Below are positions 22,244-34,600 of a stretch of 64,000 bases of DNA, piece by piece. The translations under genes were made by a program, and so were the position numbers. This stretch comes from Symbiodinium natans. Taxonomy: Eukaryota; Sar; Dinophyceae; Suessiales; Symbiodiniaceae. The notes under the pieces were generated by a model, which saw only the letters and a program-made list of their open reading frames with translations, searched no databases and was not told the origin of the DNA. Each line of letters opens with the position of its first letter. Within the stretch, counting starts at the first letter, position 1. Where the stretch lies: the NCBI GenBank assembly GCA_905221605.1, contig CAJNDS010000813.1, positions 336,001-400,000 on the forward strand, read 5' to 3'.

Positions 22244-22868
22244 GAGGTTAAAGATGCGCTGATACGCGTGGTTGAGAGCTACGAATATCTGAGGCAATCC
22301 TTCTCACGCACATCGCTCAGTGGAAAGGGGCTCACTGGTGATCCCACGGGGTTCTCCATAAGAGAACTGGCTGCCTCAGCATGATTGAAGTCAGAGCTTC
22401 AGAGCTTCGCAAGTATGCACGCCCAGGTCGTCATTGCTTCCATAGCCGTGACAAGCTGTTGTGTGGGCTTTGTCCTGTACGATTTCTTGGATATCGACAC
22501 TCTGCAACGCCTGGAAGAGCAGGTCTTGGAAATGCAGGCAGCGCCTCACATGGCTGATTGACGAAGTGCACTTGCAAGTCATGAGCTTTTCTGTGTAAAT
22601 CCTTGTTGCGTCAGTTGCGTCAGTATGAGAAGAGCAGGCCGCGGCCCAACAAGTCGATGAGCGACGTAGCATCTTGCAGGCCTTCTCAAGATTCAAAGCG
22701 CCAGGAATTCGCTTCAATGATGTGCAAAGTAGCTTCGGGCGTACGGTGTGCAGTCCTGGGCAGGTCTTCTTCACGCGAATGCAGTCTCTAGTGTCACTCT
22801 GGAACATGCGAACTTTGCCCCGGCTGGCCTTGAAACTGTGGTTGCAAAAGGAACCTCACAAGAGCTGA
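22244..22868 (+). CDS. Unrecognised protein, three in-phase exons
   Basis: Exons 22244-22378 (45 codons), 22427-22537 (37 codons) and 22638 to at most 22868. All are in phase 0, each starts after AG with a G, and the first two end at GC donors. Exon 1 reads EVKDALIRVVESYEYLRQSF and on to FSIRELAAS. Exon 2 has a hydrophobic stretch (VVIASIAVTSCCVGFVL), which may be a membrane helix or a buried helix, then LQRLEEQVLEMQ. Exon 3 reads AAAQQVDERRSILQAFSRF and then VCSPGQVFFTRMQSLV. The mix of amphipathic helices and one hydrophobic segment suggests a helical, possibly membrane-associated protein; I recognise no family. The TGA at 22866-22868 may be the true end or may lie beyond a splice donor. 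The clean phase match across three exons is the main reason to believe this gene. Confidence 0.6.
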
Positions 22869-23605
22869 GATGACCTCGCAAGCCGGTGACTGCATGCAAC
22901 ATCAGGATGAAGCAGTTTGGCAACGCTCTGGAGGATGCAGAAGGCGTTGAAGGCCATCGCTGCCTGCCGTTGTCATGAACATCTGTTCATTGATTGAATC
23001 CTGTAGCTTGATGTGGCTTGCAGACATGCTGACTGAGACCTAAGGTGGGATGTTGCCTCTGCTAGCAGCAACTTGGCTTGCCAGACGCTGAACTGTCAGC
23101 ATAGGAATTGAGATGATTATGTAAGGATGCAGTGCTGAACCTCGATGCTCTCGAAAGCGCGCTGCTACCCCTGCATCTGTGGAAAGAAGAAGGAAAGCTC
23201 AGCCGTTAGCTTACTGCCGAATGCAGTGCTTGAGGAGACATGGTGCAGCGGGCATCGTAATTCATTAGAAAACGGATTTGTCACAAATCAACAACTGATA
23301 GAACCTGCGCCTTGTTTCGAGAACAGCGCGAGCTCGGTGGGTTCTTTTCGGTGAAGCAGTACGGAGATGACTTGAGGATCCCAGCCCATCCCAGCCCTAC
23401 GGGTAGGGCCTTTCTGTACCCCTCAAGCACGCTGAAGGCTGAGAGAGCAAAGAACCCCGTGCATTTTTGTCTTGGACAATTTTGACAGTTCGTAGGACAG
23501 CTTTCAGAGTGTGAGTCAATGACACGCAAGGCCTTCAACTGTTGGCAAAGTGTCAGACTGCTACGTTCTCTTGCATGGGCAATGCGTGGGTACTGAGGCC
23601 ATGAG

Positions 23606-24626
23606 GAGAAGGAGGAAGTACGGCACTATATTCAGTCGGTCACCACCGAAAGCAATGCCCAGGAGCAATATTTGGTGGTAATCAGCCAGTGCAAGAAGTA
23701 ACTGCATTTACTTACCTGCAACGTCCTGAAGGCCCAGATGACACGACTTGCTTCTCATTGCCTCCGAGAGAAGTTGCACCACCAAAAAATGTCTCAAAAG
23801 CACTAACCGGTAATGAATCGCGCCTGAAATGGCGGAGTGTTTTGAGCATGTGCCACGGGTCGGAAATTGCCAACGCCTCCTCACCGGCAGTCACTCACTG
23901 AGTCTATGATATTGAAACCGTGAGTTCTCCGGAAAAACTCGGACGAAGCTTGAAACCTAGCTGTCACCCAGGGAGCCCTGTTGGGCACCGAGTCCTCCGA
24001 TGTTCTAGGAGTCTCCAGAAACATTAGAAACATTAGTAAGCATGATTTGTTAACAGTGCCTTCGATGGCTGGGTGTATACACTGGCAGTCGTAGAGCCTT
24101 GCACCAGTGCTCCCTTCTGTGCATCACTTCGGCGCTGCCTGACTATGATGCTTTCTTCGAAATCTGTTGTTTCACTCTAGAAACCTGTACGGAAGCTTTG
24201 CACTTTGCATCGAGTGGGGACCTTCGATTAGCTTCAAACGTCAAGCAAGCTGCAGGACATGCTGAAGAAACTGCCTGACGTCGTAGCCGGACTGAAACAG
24301 CGCATGAAGCGCATTCTCGTGGGAGGAGCTGACCACTGAATCAGGAACAAAAAGGCGTGCATGTTTGGCCTGCAACCGTTTTTCCGGCCACTTAGCACAC
24401 ACAGCAGCCCGCATGAGGCTACAACACTCCATATGTTGGCTTGGGGACGGGGCCATGGGCTGAGCTGCAACTACCTGATCCGAAGTGCATCGCTCTGTCA
24501 GAACACTTGCAAGTGCGACTGCGTGACGTCCAGAGGCTGGTCGTGATTTTGGCGCTGAGCACGTCAGACTTCATATCGATCGTGGAGACTTGGCACAACA
24601 GTCCTCGTCGCTGCTATGCAGAATAG
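23606..24626 (+). CDS. Further exon-like blocks, perhaps the same unknown gene
   Basis: Plus-strand blocks that look coding: 23606 to about 23695 (EKEEVRHYIQSVTTESN), about 23722-23805 (two frames plausible), 24256-24318 (DMLKKLPDVVAGLKQRMKRI) and about 24455-24626 (VRLRDVQRLVVILALSTSDF). Several begin after AG with a G and end at GC or GT. They are helical and charged, like the exons at 22.2-22.9 kb, and could belong to one gene. No domain was recognised and I could not join them in one unbroken frame. Confidence 0.35.
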
Positions 24627-27600
24627 TAGGCACTTCCAAAAAAGCCCTGGGCCAATGAGTTGAGATCCACAATATGTGTGTTGCATGAGGACTTGTTGAA
24701 TGGCAGCTTGGCGGCAAAGTTTGGGGACTTTTCACTGTGCATGGGGTGAGCATTCGATGATCTGATAAACTAGTTCCAGAATTCCAGCAAGCGCAAGCAT
24801 GACACCCCCGAAGTCTGCGAGTTGCCGGACCAGCCCGGTTGCCGGTTCCTTCCAACAAAGCTGAGACTAAGAAAGTGAAAGAATGTGAAGAAAGGTGTCA
24901 AGTACTTATTGGCCGAGAAAGTGTTCAGATGGTACCAGGGCATTCAAAAATGAGGGCACCCCATGCTTTACTGATCTTTACTGTACTGATCGATCGGTGC
25001 TGCCATTGGCGGTGAACAACACCATGATGTCCACTTCATGTTCCAAAGTTCCTTCCTTGGTTCGTGAGGGCCCCAGGGGGTGAACCTGCGGAGGGAAGGC
25101 ACCAGTCGATGGGAAAGAGCGGGGTGGTAGAGCCCGTTGGAAGACCATCAGTCGCATCTGTGGATGAAAATTGGGGCTGCGCCACCCATCCCGGCTACAA
25201 AGAAGCAGGAGATGATTCAGCAGATGGGAAAAGAACGACATTGCCGGTCAAACCTCTGGATCCAAGAGTAGGGAGTTCATTGCCTGAGCCCCAAGGCTGT
25301 TGCGCACGCGGAATCGTCGAAAGGATGCTGGGTCGTTTCACAGCCAACTTTCCGCTTCTCCCGAGGCATCTACTGCCAGGCGCAACTCCTCGAGTTCCTC
25401 GCCGCTTGGCGATTCGAATTTGGCGCACCTGCGACTCCTCTTGTTCTGTGTTGGGCCGGAGAAATGGAGGGCATTGTGGCTGTTCATACTGCGATTGTTC
25501 CCACCAGGCTTTCTTGCGATTGCGACGGGCTTCCCCGAACCTCCGCCGTCCCTTCCGCGTGCCGCCGCCCGGTTGCAGGAGTAGAAGTGTGTTTGACTCA
25601 TGTCAGCTCTGGAAACGCGGTCGTGTGGACATCTATGATCGGAATTTTGTTTGGGAACGCTGCCCAGGACACGTCGGGCATGTTTGCTCGGTAGGGTCCC
25701 GGATTATCACAGTTTCTTTGCGTCTGGCTTAAGGTTGGATTCGATGAGTGGCTGCATTGCACTGCTGTTCTTACCCATCGTGCGGCTTGCTCATGGAATG
25801 GATATGAATGGACTGTGTCAGTCGTAGGTGCGTTGACGCTCGCGTTCAAAGTTGAAAGCTACTTGTATATCAGTCATTCCATGTCCACCAAGGTTTTGCC
25901 TCCTACTTCTAGCACTGCCGCTGATCAAAGGTAACTGGAATCAGGTTTTCTGTCTGGTTACGGTCCCAGTGCGCGGCTGAGCTTCCAATCAGCACAGGCA
26001 GTTCTTTGTGTGGACATCAGTCATATCAGTCATATCAGTCGTGTGTTGACCCACAAAAGGTGTCTCTGATGGTTCCTGGGTATATATAAAGCGAAAGCTT
26101 CGACTGCGGAGTGGGGTGATGCCAAGTTAACACTTGTGGTGAGGCTAGCACTGAAATGCGCCAGAAGTGGCTGCCGTCTCTATACAAACTTGAGCAGCAC
26201 AAGGCATGCTAGACCAATCAGAAGCGCTTGGTCTGAGGGGTTCCAGTGTGTCCCACAGTTGGCGGCGACATGTGGAGTTCCTTTTATGCAGGAGGAGAAT
26301 GGGGGAGATGCAACAGCTTTGTCGCTGATGCTGCATGTCGACACAGAGATGTTGGCTGGCAAGCCCTATATGAACCTGTAAAAGGACCAGCCAAATTCAT
26401 CAAATTGGAGGATGAGTTCGTTGGCAGGGCGTGCTGTTTTGGGTGCCACGGGCAACAGATGATTCCACAACGGTTTTCGCACCTTGCTGGAAGGGCAGCT
26501 CAAATGCGAAAATGGCATTAGTATGTGCGGTGAGCACGCCCTCCCAAGGGCGCCGCAGATCTACATTTCTATGCCTGCAGGGCTGCCTGAAGGCTTATAA
26601 ACGAAGCATTGTGCACAAGCCGTGACGTACAGCATCCGCCCCAGGCTTGACGCAAAGAAACCGACTTCAAGTTATCCACGAAGGTTTAGTCCACGACGAA
26701 GTCTTAATGAAGCGGGTGAAGACATCCCGCAATGTGCGCGGTTACTTGAATGTAGTCCATGTTGCGCCCTGCAACAGCGATAGGCTGGTGCAAGTGCCGT
26801 GATGCAGAAATTTCGGGACGTTTTCGGTGAATTGTGGCCCACGACATATCGGTGAGGCGCCCCTGGAAACACCCGATTAGTTCTGAAAAAAGGGAGTGTG
26901 GGGTTATTTGGTTCCGCGATCTCTGTAAGGCGAGATCCATCAAGGCATGGGCTGCGAGTAAACAACGTGGACGCAAAACCGTGAGCGTCTTATTGTTCTG
27001 GATGTCAACTCCTCTTTTGCATTCTGTGCATTCATCCACGATGCATGCGCGCCACGTTTCTGCGACTCGGTCGTCGTGAGATGTCGTGAGGCGGTGAGGC
27101 ACCTTTGGCCTAAGCATTTCTCCTACACACATGCTTCTTTGCATATGACTTCACCGAGACGCGTTGACGTGTTCGACAAGCCCATATAGCCTCTCGTAAA
27201 CCGTGGGCTTTCGTCCCCAGTCGTCCCACGGCATGAATGACAACCACGACCGACATTATTGCAAAGTTTTGCACCTGTCATTTGCTGGCGCGCCATTCTG
27301 TTAGTCTCTGCTAAGAACTCTCTTACTAGATGCTAGACCATGCTACGCCCGAGTCTCGGCAACATCTCAAGTATGGCCCCCTAAAAGCAGCCTATCTGCC
27401 AACAAGGCTTGGGGGGCTTAGCCTAGCATAGGTTAGCTCGAGCCCTAGGTGGCAGGCCTCATCCTGCACATGGCTCTTGCCTTGAGCCGTCGACGAGGTT
27501 GGCTCATCTTCACGCGCGTCTCGGCTCTGTAGGATGTTTCAGTATGTTTCAGCGTTTAAAGCTTAAAAGTTTACGATGTCTTGCGTGCCAGCCAAGTAGC

Positions 27601-28255
27601 CACGAATAGCCGTGCAACCGTTTTTTCTTCGAGTGGGAAATTGACTCGAATCGAGATCCATGAGCTTGAGGTGAGCCTCCGCGGACAGTGGAGGAACTCC
27701 TCGCCATGCAGACTCCGATGTCCACTTGCGCACGGTCGCATCATGAGGCCCTTTAATGCTTTGCAAGTCCAGGTCGAGGGTGTGGCTGCTTGGAGATTGG
27801 TCTGCCTCGGCTTGCCGTAATTTAATGGCGTCACGACGTGGAGGGTTACCATTTCGACCACCCGACCCGTGTCCAGATGCCCATACCGGAGAAGCCACTC
27901 GCCCGGCGGGGCAATTCATGCCCAAGCCCTTGCGCTGCAGCCGAAGCAGCAGCGAGACCCCTAAAACGTGACCCCAAACCGTGAGCTCTGCACATGGACG
28001 AAGGCTCGGCAACCCCAAACCCCACAACCACCTGTAGTCTGAGGCACATAGCAATGCAAGTTGCCTCTTCGTACGTATTATCTTCTCTCTAAATTAGGAT
28101 GAGATGTGCATTGGAGGTCTCTTGTGTCTTTAGCAGCGTATGGAACTTCATAGCATGACCGCATGTCCCCATGAAGCAACCTGACGCCTACTCCGATGCC
28201 TGAGGAGGGATCAACAGCATACTTGTAGCATAGTGACTTGAGTTGCCTCTCAAAG
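24627..28255. other. Mostly intron/intergenic; scattered exon-like frames
   Basis: Short open plus-strand blocks occur at about 24690-24755, 26154-26205 (MRQKWLPSLYKLEQHK), 26290-26380 and 26575-26625. A GC-richer block at 25,064-25,732 is open in more than one frame, one of which encodes a hydrophobic segment at about 25430-25530. None matches a family I recognise. The remainder shows nothing clear. Confidence 0.3.
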
Positions 28256-28656
28256 GTGCAAGGCAAGCCAAGGGCCAAATCACCGACAAGGCTTTCAGAA
28301 AGGCAACAGGAGAATTTAGACAGAAGATATACAAAAGACAACATAGGCAATGGCGCAAACAAACTCAATCAGCCTGCCAGCCCTTTCTCGCGGACACCTT
28401 CCACTTACCACCTGCGACTGAAAGCGATGAGCATCTGTGATGAGCTGTGATGCGTGCCCGAAACAGGGTCGCATGGTTCTTGCATCAGTGGGCTGAAGCG
28501 GCCGACCTATGCTGCGCACAGGTGGACGAAAAGTTCTCTACGCATTTGTCATCTCCTTCTTTCGTTGCATAGCAGTAAGCAGCCGAGCAAGGGAGAAGGT
28601 TGTCATGCAACAGCTTGCAGACTCTTGCATGTCCCATTGCCTTTACCATGACTTCC
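28256..28656 (+). CDS. Unrecognised protein, two in-phase exons
   Basis: Exon 28256-28423 (168 nt) starts after AG with a G, reads RQAKGQITDKAFRKATGEF and a Lys/Arg/Gln-rich stretch, and ends at a GC donor in phase 1. Exon 28522-28656 (135 nt) starts after AG with a G in the matching phase, reads RKVLYAFVISFFRCIAVSS then REKVVMQQLADSCMSH, and ends at a GT donor. Together they give about 100 residues: a basic helical part followed by a hydrophobic or aromatic segment. Upstream and downstream exons were not found and no family was recognised. Confidence 0.5.
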
Positions 28657-31600
28657 GTGCAGGCTGCCCACCGTGGCAAACAGCAAGCGACGGGTAGCGA
28701 CGTGCAACTGGGTTGATCCTACGGTCTTGCTTCTTCTGCGGGACATGTTGGCGTGCCCATGGTGCCATGCCCCTGCCATGTTCCACACCTGGACCGAACA
28801 AAGCATAGAATGGGGCCTTGAAAACATCTTCCTGATTCTTTGCGTCTTGCATAGACAAGTCTGGTCAGGTCGGTCAGGTGCCTGGATGAGGTAAAGCGGA
28901 ATGTGACATCACTGCTCAGTTGCCACGCGCGGCCAATTGTCACAGTATTGGCAGGCGGGGGAGGTTCGAAATGGTAGCTTAAACTTTTCAACATTGGCCC
29001 ATCTTGTCGGGTTGATTGGTGTTGGCGCAAAGTAGACTCGGCAAGAAGAATCAGCAACATTCAGCAACCAACCACTATAGAGAAGCCTATAGGAGGCAGG
29101 GCACTCCTGATGATAGCACGGCAATGGTTTTTAGAGTGTTTTTAGGTGTTCTTGCCATGGTTTCCTTTACCCTGGAAGCCATCGCATGGCCGTGCCAAGA
29201 TGTGCCAAGTGCGCGCTTGCGGTTGTAGGCCGTGAAGGGAGAAAAGCGCTGGGCGAAAAAGTGGGAAGTGATGAACCTACTTGCACCCCCAAATCCCATG
29301 CAGTCTGCCAGCCTTTGCCAGCATGCTTTTCAACTAGCTTGCAAGCATTTCTGCAACCTCGCCCAGGTTTGAACACGGAGGCCGTCAGGAGGATGGACAG
29401 GTGGACGAAGACGCAGAGACAGAGCCACGCGCAGACCCTACACTCCTACACTTACGAGGGACGGAGGGAGGTATGTCCGACAGAAACAGAGTCACGGGTT
29501 CGAGTCATAGGTTCGTGGCGAGTTTGGTTGTTTTTCTTGTGCAGGCAAGGCCGGCACGTCTCAGGCCATGAACGGACCATTGAGTCTGCTTGCACTGCAT
29601 GCCATTTTTTGAACCAGTGTGAACTCATTGCCCATGGACCTTTCAAGGGGAGTGCCTTTCATTCGGCGGGGGGAAATTGAATATGCAAGCCTTGAGAGTG
29701 AGAGAGAGAGAGAGAGAGAGAGGTGGTCCGCTGTAGAAAGAAAGGTAGTCCGCTGTTTGGTATGGTGTGGTAGCAGAATGGTTTTCCCTAATCTTTTCAG
29801 TTTCAATCCGGCCTCACCAGACGGATCCGCGTGTCTGGGCGCGCCCAGTGCGCTGGGGGTAGGGTAACTTCCCTACTCCTCATGCCCTGTAGCAGAAGAA
29901 GAGAGAGGTGGAGGGGTGAAGGGAGAACCAAACCAGATCAAGCAGACTGGTGATCCTCCCCCCCGCCTACTCTACCCGGTAGCCGCAGGACCTACCCAGA
30001 GGACACCACATTACTCCAGGTTTGGGTATCCATAGGACAGCCACAAGGTGTGTGAAGTCAAGGTACTTCTGGAGCGGGAGCGCAATAGTCACAACCACAC
30101 ACCCCGGGTTTGTTTTTTAGCCATTACTATTTTTTGTTGGGGTTGCGATTCGAGCTCTACGTCCTTGCCGTGGGGGTTGTCGTTTCCCTCTGCGGGGGCT
30201 CGGAGAAGGAGGGTGACCGCAGCCTGGGGGCATGAGGGGGACGCTGTCATCCCCAAGCCCCGAAGAAGCAGAAGAAGAAGCAGAAGGAAAAAGATGGAGA
30301 GGGGGCGCGCCTAGAGTGCTTGGGAGGGAGGAAACCCCTGACCTCAAGCCCCAGGAAAGAAAGAATGAAAGAAAGATAAAGAGAGGAGTGCAGCTTGGAA
30401 CGGGGGAGGCCCGGCGGGGGTGGGGGGGGGCCTTCAACCAAAAGGGAGAACCAATTATGAAAACAAACAACTCCCATGTTCACGGCCCCGCAGTCCTGAG
30501 ATGTTATGAGTCCAAGGGCGCTGCAACTTGCGACAAAGTCTTCAAACACTCGCGCGACCCTCAGAGACTTTGTTTTGCTCTGTTTCGCTTAGCCGTTGTG
30601 CAAACTTTTGTCGATTTATCAGAGTTAGCACATGTGGAACCTCGCGTAACCATGCGTAAGCGTGAGATGGCACGGACGAAGTACCTGCAACATGTTCACT
30701 CAGCACACACGGAGGATTCCGAAGTGTTGGGTATCAAGCCACGATTATCCAAATGAAGTCTTGCGCACCTGATACCAGTCTGGGATTCCTTCCAGTCGTT
30801 TATCTGGACACAGTTACACGTCCCCAGAAAGGTGGAGTAATTGAGCAGCTGTGCGCATGGCACGCCGCCTCGTTGCACCTCGTGTTTGTCGTCCAATTGT
30901 ATTCATCCGAACTGCAAGCGCGATTTTGGCCGAGGTGTCCCCGTGCACATCTTTGCGCAGCTGCTTGGCTTCTTCTTAGAATTGCGCATGACGTTTAGCC
31001 TTGGACTGACAATTTTGTCATCCCATTTTGTTTGGAATTATCTGAGAAGTAGACAGAAACCTGTTATGTATGTATGATATGCATGTGTGCTAGCTGGGAG
31101 GGTGGCATCAGCGAGAATCATGAGAATCGAAGGGTGCGACTCAGAATGAGGTGTGGGAGGTTGAGGGACACAGCGGAGCCAAACCAGGAGTTCTCGAAAG
31201 AAGCCATTTTCGATGTATACAAGAGCAACAGAGGCGGAACATTTTAAGTATTGAGGCTTCTAGACAGTTTGCATGCTGATATTCAGGCCTGTCCTGCCTG
31301 CCCGTGCCGTTGGGCAATGCATGAGCAGTCAGATTGCGCGTCTGCTTTCCGACCTAGATCTTTGCTATGTGGCACGACATCACACAAGCAAGACTTGATC
31401 CTCAGGCACTTAGAAGCCGCCTGAAATGGGAAGTGGCCATCTACAAGAGACTGTGCGATCAAGATCGCCCAAACAATCCCAAACATAAGGGTGAGTTTAT
31501 GAAGCGCTGCAAGCAATGCCTTCCGGCCGTTCGTCGCAAAGGGTGTGCATTTGAGTTTTCTCTGTGTTCGTTCGCAGCTCACGAACGGCGAGGAATTGTG

Positions 31601-34600
31601 AGCATGTTTTGAGGGAAGGACAGGTTTCCAGCGCTCTTGCCGCATGTTTGCCGGCGTATGTGGGCATGGACACTGTATCCTGGATGCCTCCCCGTAATGG
31701 AACGTGATCCCACGTTACGGGACTACCTTATCTCTGGAATAGTAGCTAGTCAGCTAGTCATCACTCCTAACATGCGAAGAAGGACCGGGAAAGGATCTGC
31801 GAGAAGTAGGGAGGCGAGGCCAAGGGTAAAGGCAAGCAGGGCGCAGGTTCATCGCCGATAGACTCGATAGACCTCTTTAGCAAGAGACGCCCGCCATGGT
31901 GCTTGTGTTAAATCCATGTACTGTAGGCGGGTGGTAAACTTCGCGTGCACCAAAGCCTCACAGGTCTTCTGGAAAGGTTGCGAGCCCGCTGACCCTCGGA
32001 AGCCAGCTGCTGAGTGTTCACGTTTGTTCACGTTGCCCTGCACGAGTGGCACATAATTGTCTCATGATAGGCACAGTTCTTGTACATGGTGTCCATGAGG
32101 CAGCATGCTGCCTGAGGCGCTGGCCAAACTATCTTCCTGGATCCCCGAATGGCCAGAGCAGATCACAAAGCATTCGCTGCCGATTCTCATGGTTGGAGCC
32201 GTGTCGCTCAGGCGGTTACACTTCGCCAAACATTCGCCTACTGGCAACCGCTGCCTCGCTGCATGCGTCTGTGACACACTTGTGCAACCATTCCAGCTAC
32301 TCAAGCTGCATAACATCTAGTCAACAAGACTGAATCTCTATCAACAGCAGCACGGACTTGACACATAAGCGAAAATTGTACAGGGTTGGTGGCTAGAGGT
32401 TTCAGAATTAATTCAGGACTTAGGGATCTAGTGCAGCGCCTCCCAAACGACCCTGCAGGCTTGCCTGCGACGTTGCAGCCCTAATTGTCGGTTCAAGTCC
32501 ATGCACGAACCGCTCCCGCAAGTTGATCAAGGATATATTGTGGTGTATTTGGTTTTGAACCATTTGCAGAAGCATTGAGATCGTTCAACTGGGCATGCAG
32601 TGTGGCGTTGTACATAGGGCACAAGTCCCATCTCATCAGGAGATTTATCACCGCAGTTGCGAAGCTTGCTGTCCACTATTTCCGATCATTGCCCACTGCT
32701 CCTTACTGGCTGTCATTACACGGTGCGGTCGGCCAATGTTGCGTGCTGTGTCTTGCTGGTGTCCGTGCGCGTAGAAGTGGAGACGAGCCGTTTGCACCTG
32801 CACACGTTGTGCGGTCCCTGGGTAGGAATGTCCAAGTAACTCTCGGTGTAGTACCCCTGGTCACGCAACACGTGCATTACGTTCTTACGGCAAGTTCATT
32901 CAAAACGGACGTCTCTCATTTCACCCAGGCAAAGAAAAGACCGGCCCAGGGTAGGTACGAGTGGTAGCTCATCTTTAAAACGGCTCCCCTGCCCGAATGC
33001 CGAATGCAGGTTTTGACTGCGAAGACTTCTGTGGGAACGTAGTGGAGTGGCTTTGGAGGAGCCCAGGGAGGCTGCATCATTGACCGCTAAAGTTGACCGC
33101 ACTTTATCAGATAGCACATTGCTCGCACTTCAATGGCACTTTACATGTCTTTGCAGACCTGCCTAGATCTTGCATGTTAGTGGCAGCGAGTCCTCAAGGC
33201 ATTCAGCCAGCCAGTCGATTATCGATTAGCCCTAGCAGTTCGCGTTAACCGTTGGCGCGACTGTGGTTGGCACTCGCTTGCCGAATGCGTGAGGGCCGCT
33301 GCCCAGTGCAACAGCATAAATCTCGGCAAAGTGGACGCAGGCACGAAAGACGTAATTCAGAAAGACACTAATTTTTTAGAGTTGGAAAGAGCTTTCCGAA
33401 GGCCCCTCGGTTGGAGCACGGGACCGCAAAATGAAGTGCCCCGTTTGTCCATGACATGGCCGAATCCTAATCTAAGTGAAATGCCACTAGGAAATAGCAT
33501 GCTGTTGGAAGGACATGTCCCTAAATGTGAATTTGCTTGGCAATGACTTACGGGCTACCTGTGGAAAGTCGGCGCCCAAGATGAACAACAATTGTTTTTT
33601 CCCCAGGAGCTGGGCAAGGATGTCGCCACCAGAATGCAAGTCATATGAGTCACATGCACTGCCACACGCAAGAGCGAGTCGCGCCCCAACACCGCAATCG
33701 TCACTGTCTCAGGGAAGTTGAAATCGCCAAAAGGTACTTAACTTCAACATAAATGGCGACTCTTTGACGCCCTGACGCCCACACGTTCAAAAGTTGGGGA
33801 TTACGGTGCCTCAAACAGTGAGAACTGCTTTTGTTGACCGCACGACATGTTCTGTGTAGAGCTTTCTCCGAAACATAGCTATATCAAGCATAGCTACAAC
33901 AATTCACATGTTTGGCTGGTTGGCCAGGACCGCCGGCAAAGTAAGAACAAGGGACAACAAACCTAGGCATGTTGTTCTCGTCCGCGGACACTTTGCTGCC
34001 AGACTACCTTTCGGCATGTTGCGCCGGCGCGAGGTATTGCAGAATGCCAGACTCGGTCACCACAGTATGCATAGACATCTTTGTCCAGCTTGCTCGGCGG
34101 TTTGACTGCGTGTTTATTGAGTTCCAAGTCATCATACTGTGAAGCCTCGGCAGCTGGCATTTAGTTAGTTGCAGAGCTTGCCTGTCCTCCAGCTATGTGC
34201 ATCGGCTATGACCTCAAACTGTCTTGTTTTACACCTGTGCCGACACATGCTGGATGATGGAGAAGCGCCGCTTTCCAGGCCACCCTGGACTTGTGCATAA
34301 TGTTGGCAGCCCTGCGCTGATGTTGGCTCTCTGGCTTGTACGACTGCTCTCGAAAGCAGGCCTGGGCCTGTGATTCTGCCAGATTAGTATGCGTTCCTGA
34401 AGAAAAGTTGATGAAACGAGGGAACCAGAAGTTCCACTGCGGCCGAGATTGTCTGTGCAGTCATATTTACGGGGAGACTAGCACGAGATGACTGGGTCTT
34501 GAGCCGAGGGCATCCGAGTGCCAACATCGTGGTTATGATAGGTGATGTATGATGATGTAAATGTTGATTTGACTGATGTAGACAGCAAGATCGCGGTCAC

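Noticed and set aside
32480-32515. GGTTCAAGTCC, like a tRNA T-loop
   Set aside because: No matching acceptor stem, D-arm or anticodon arm was found within 80 bases.
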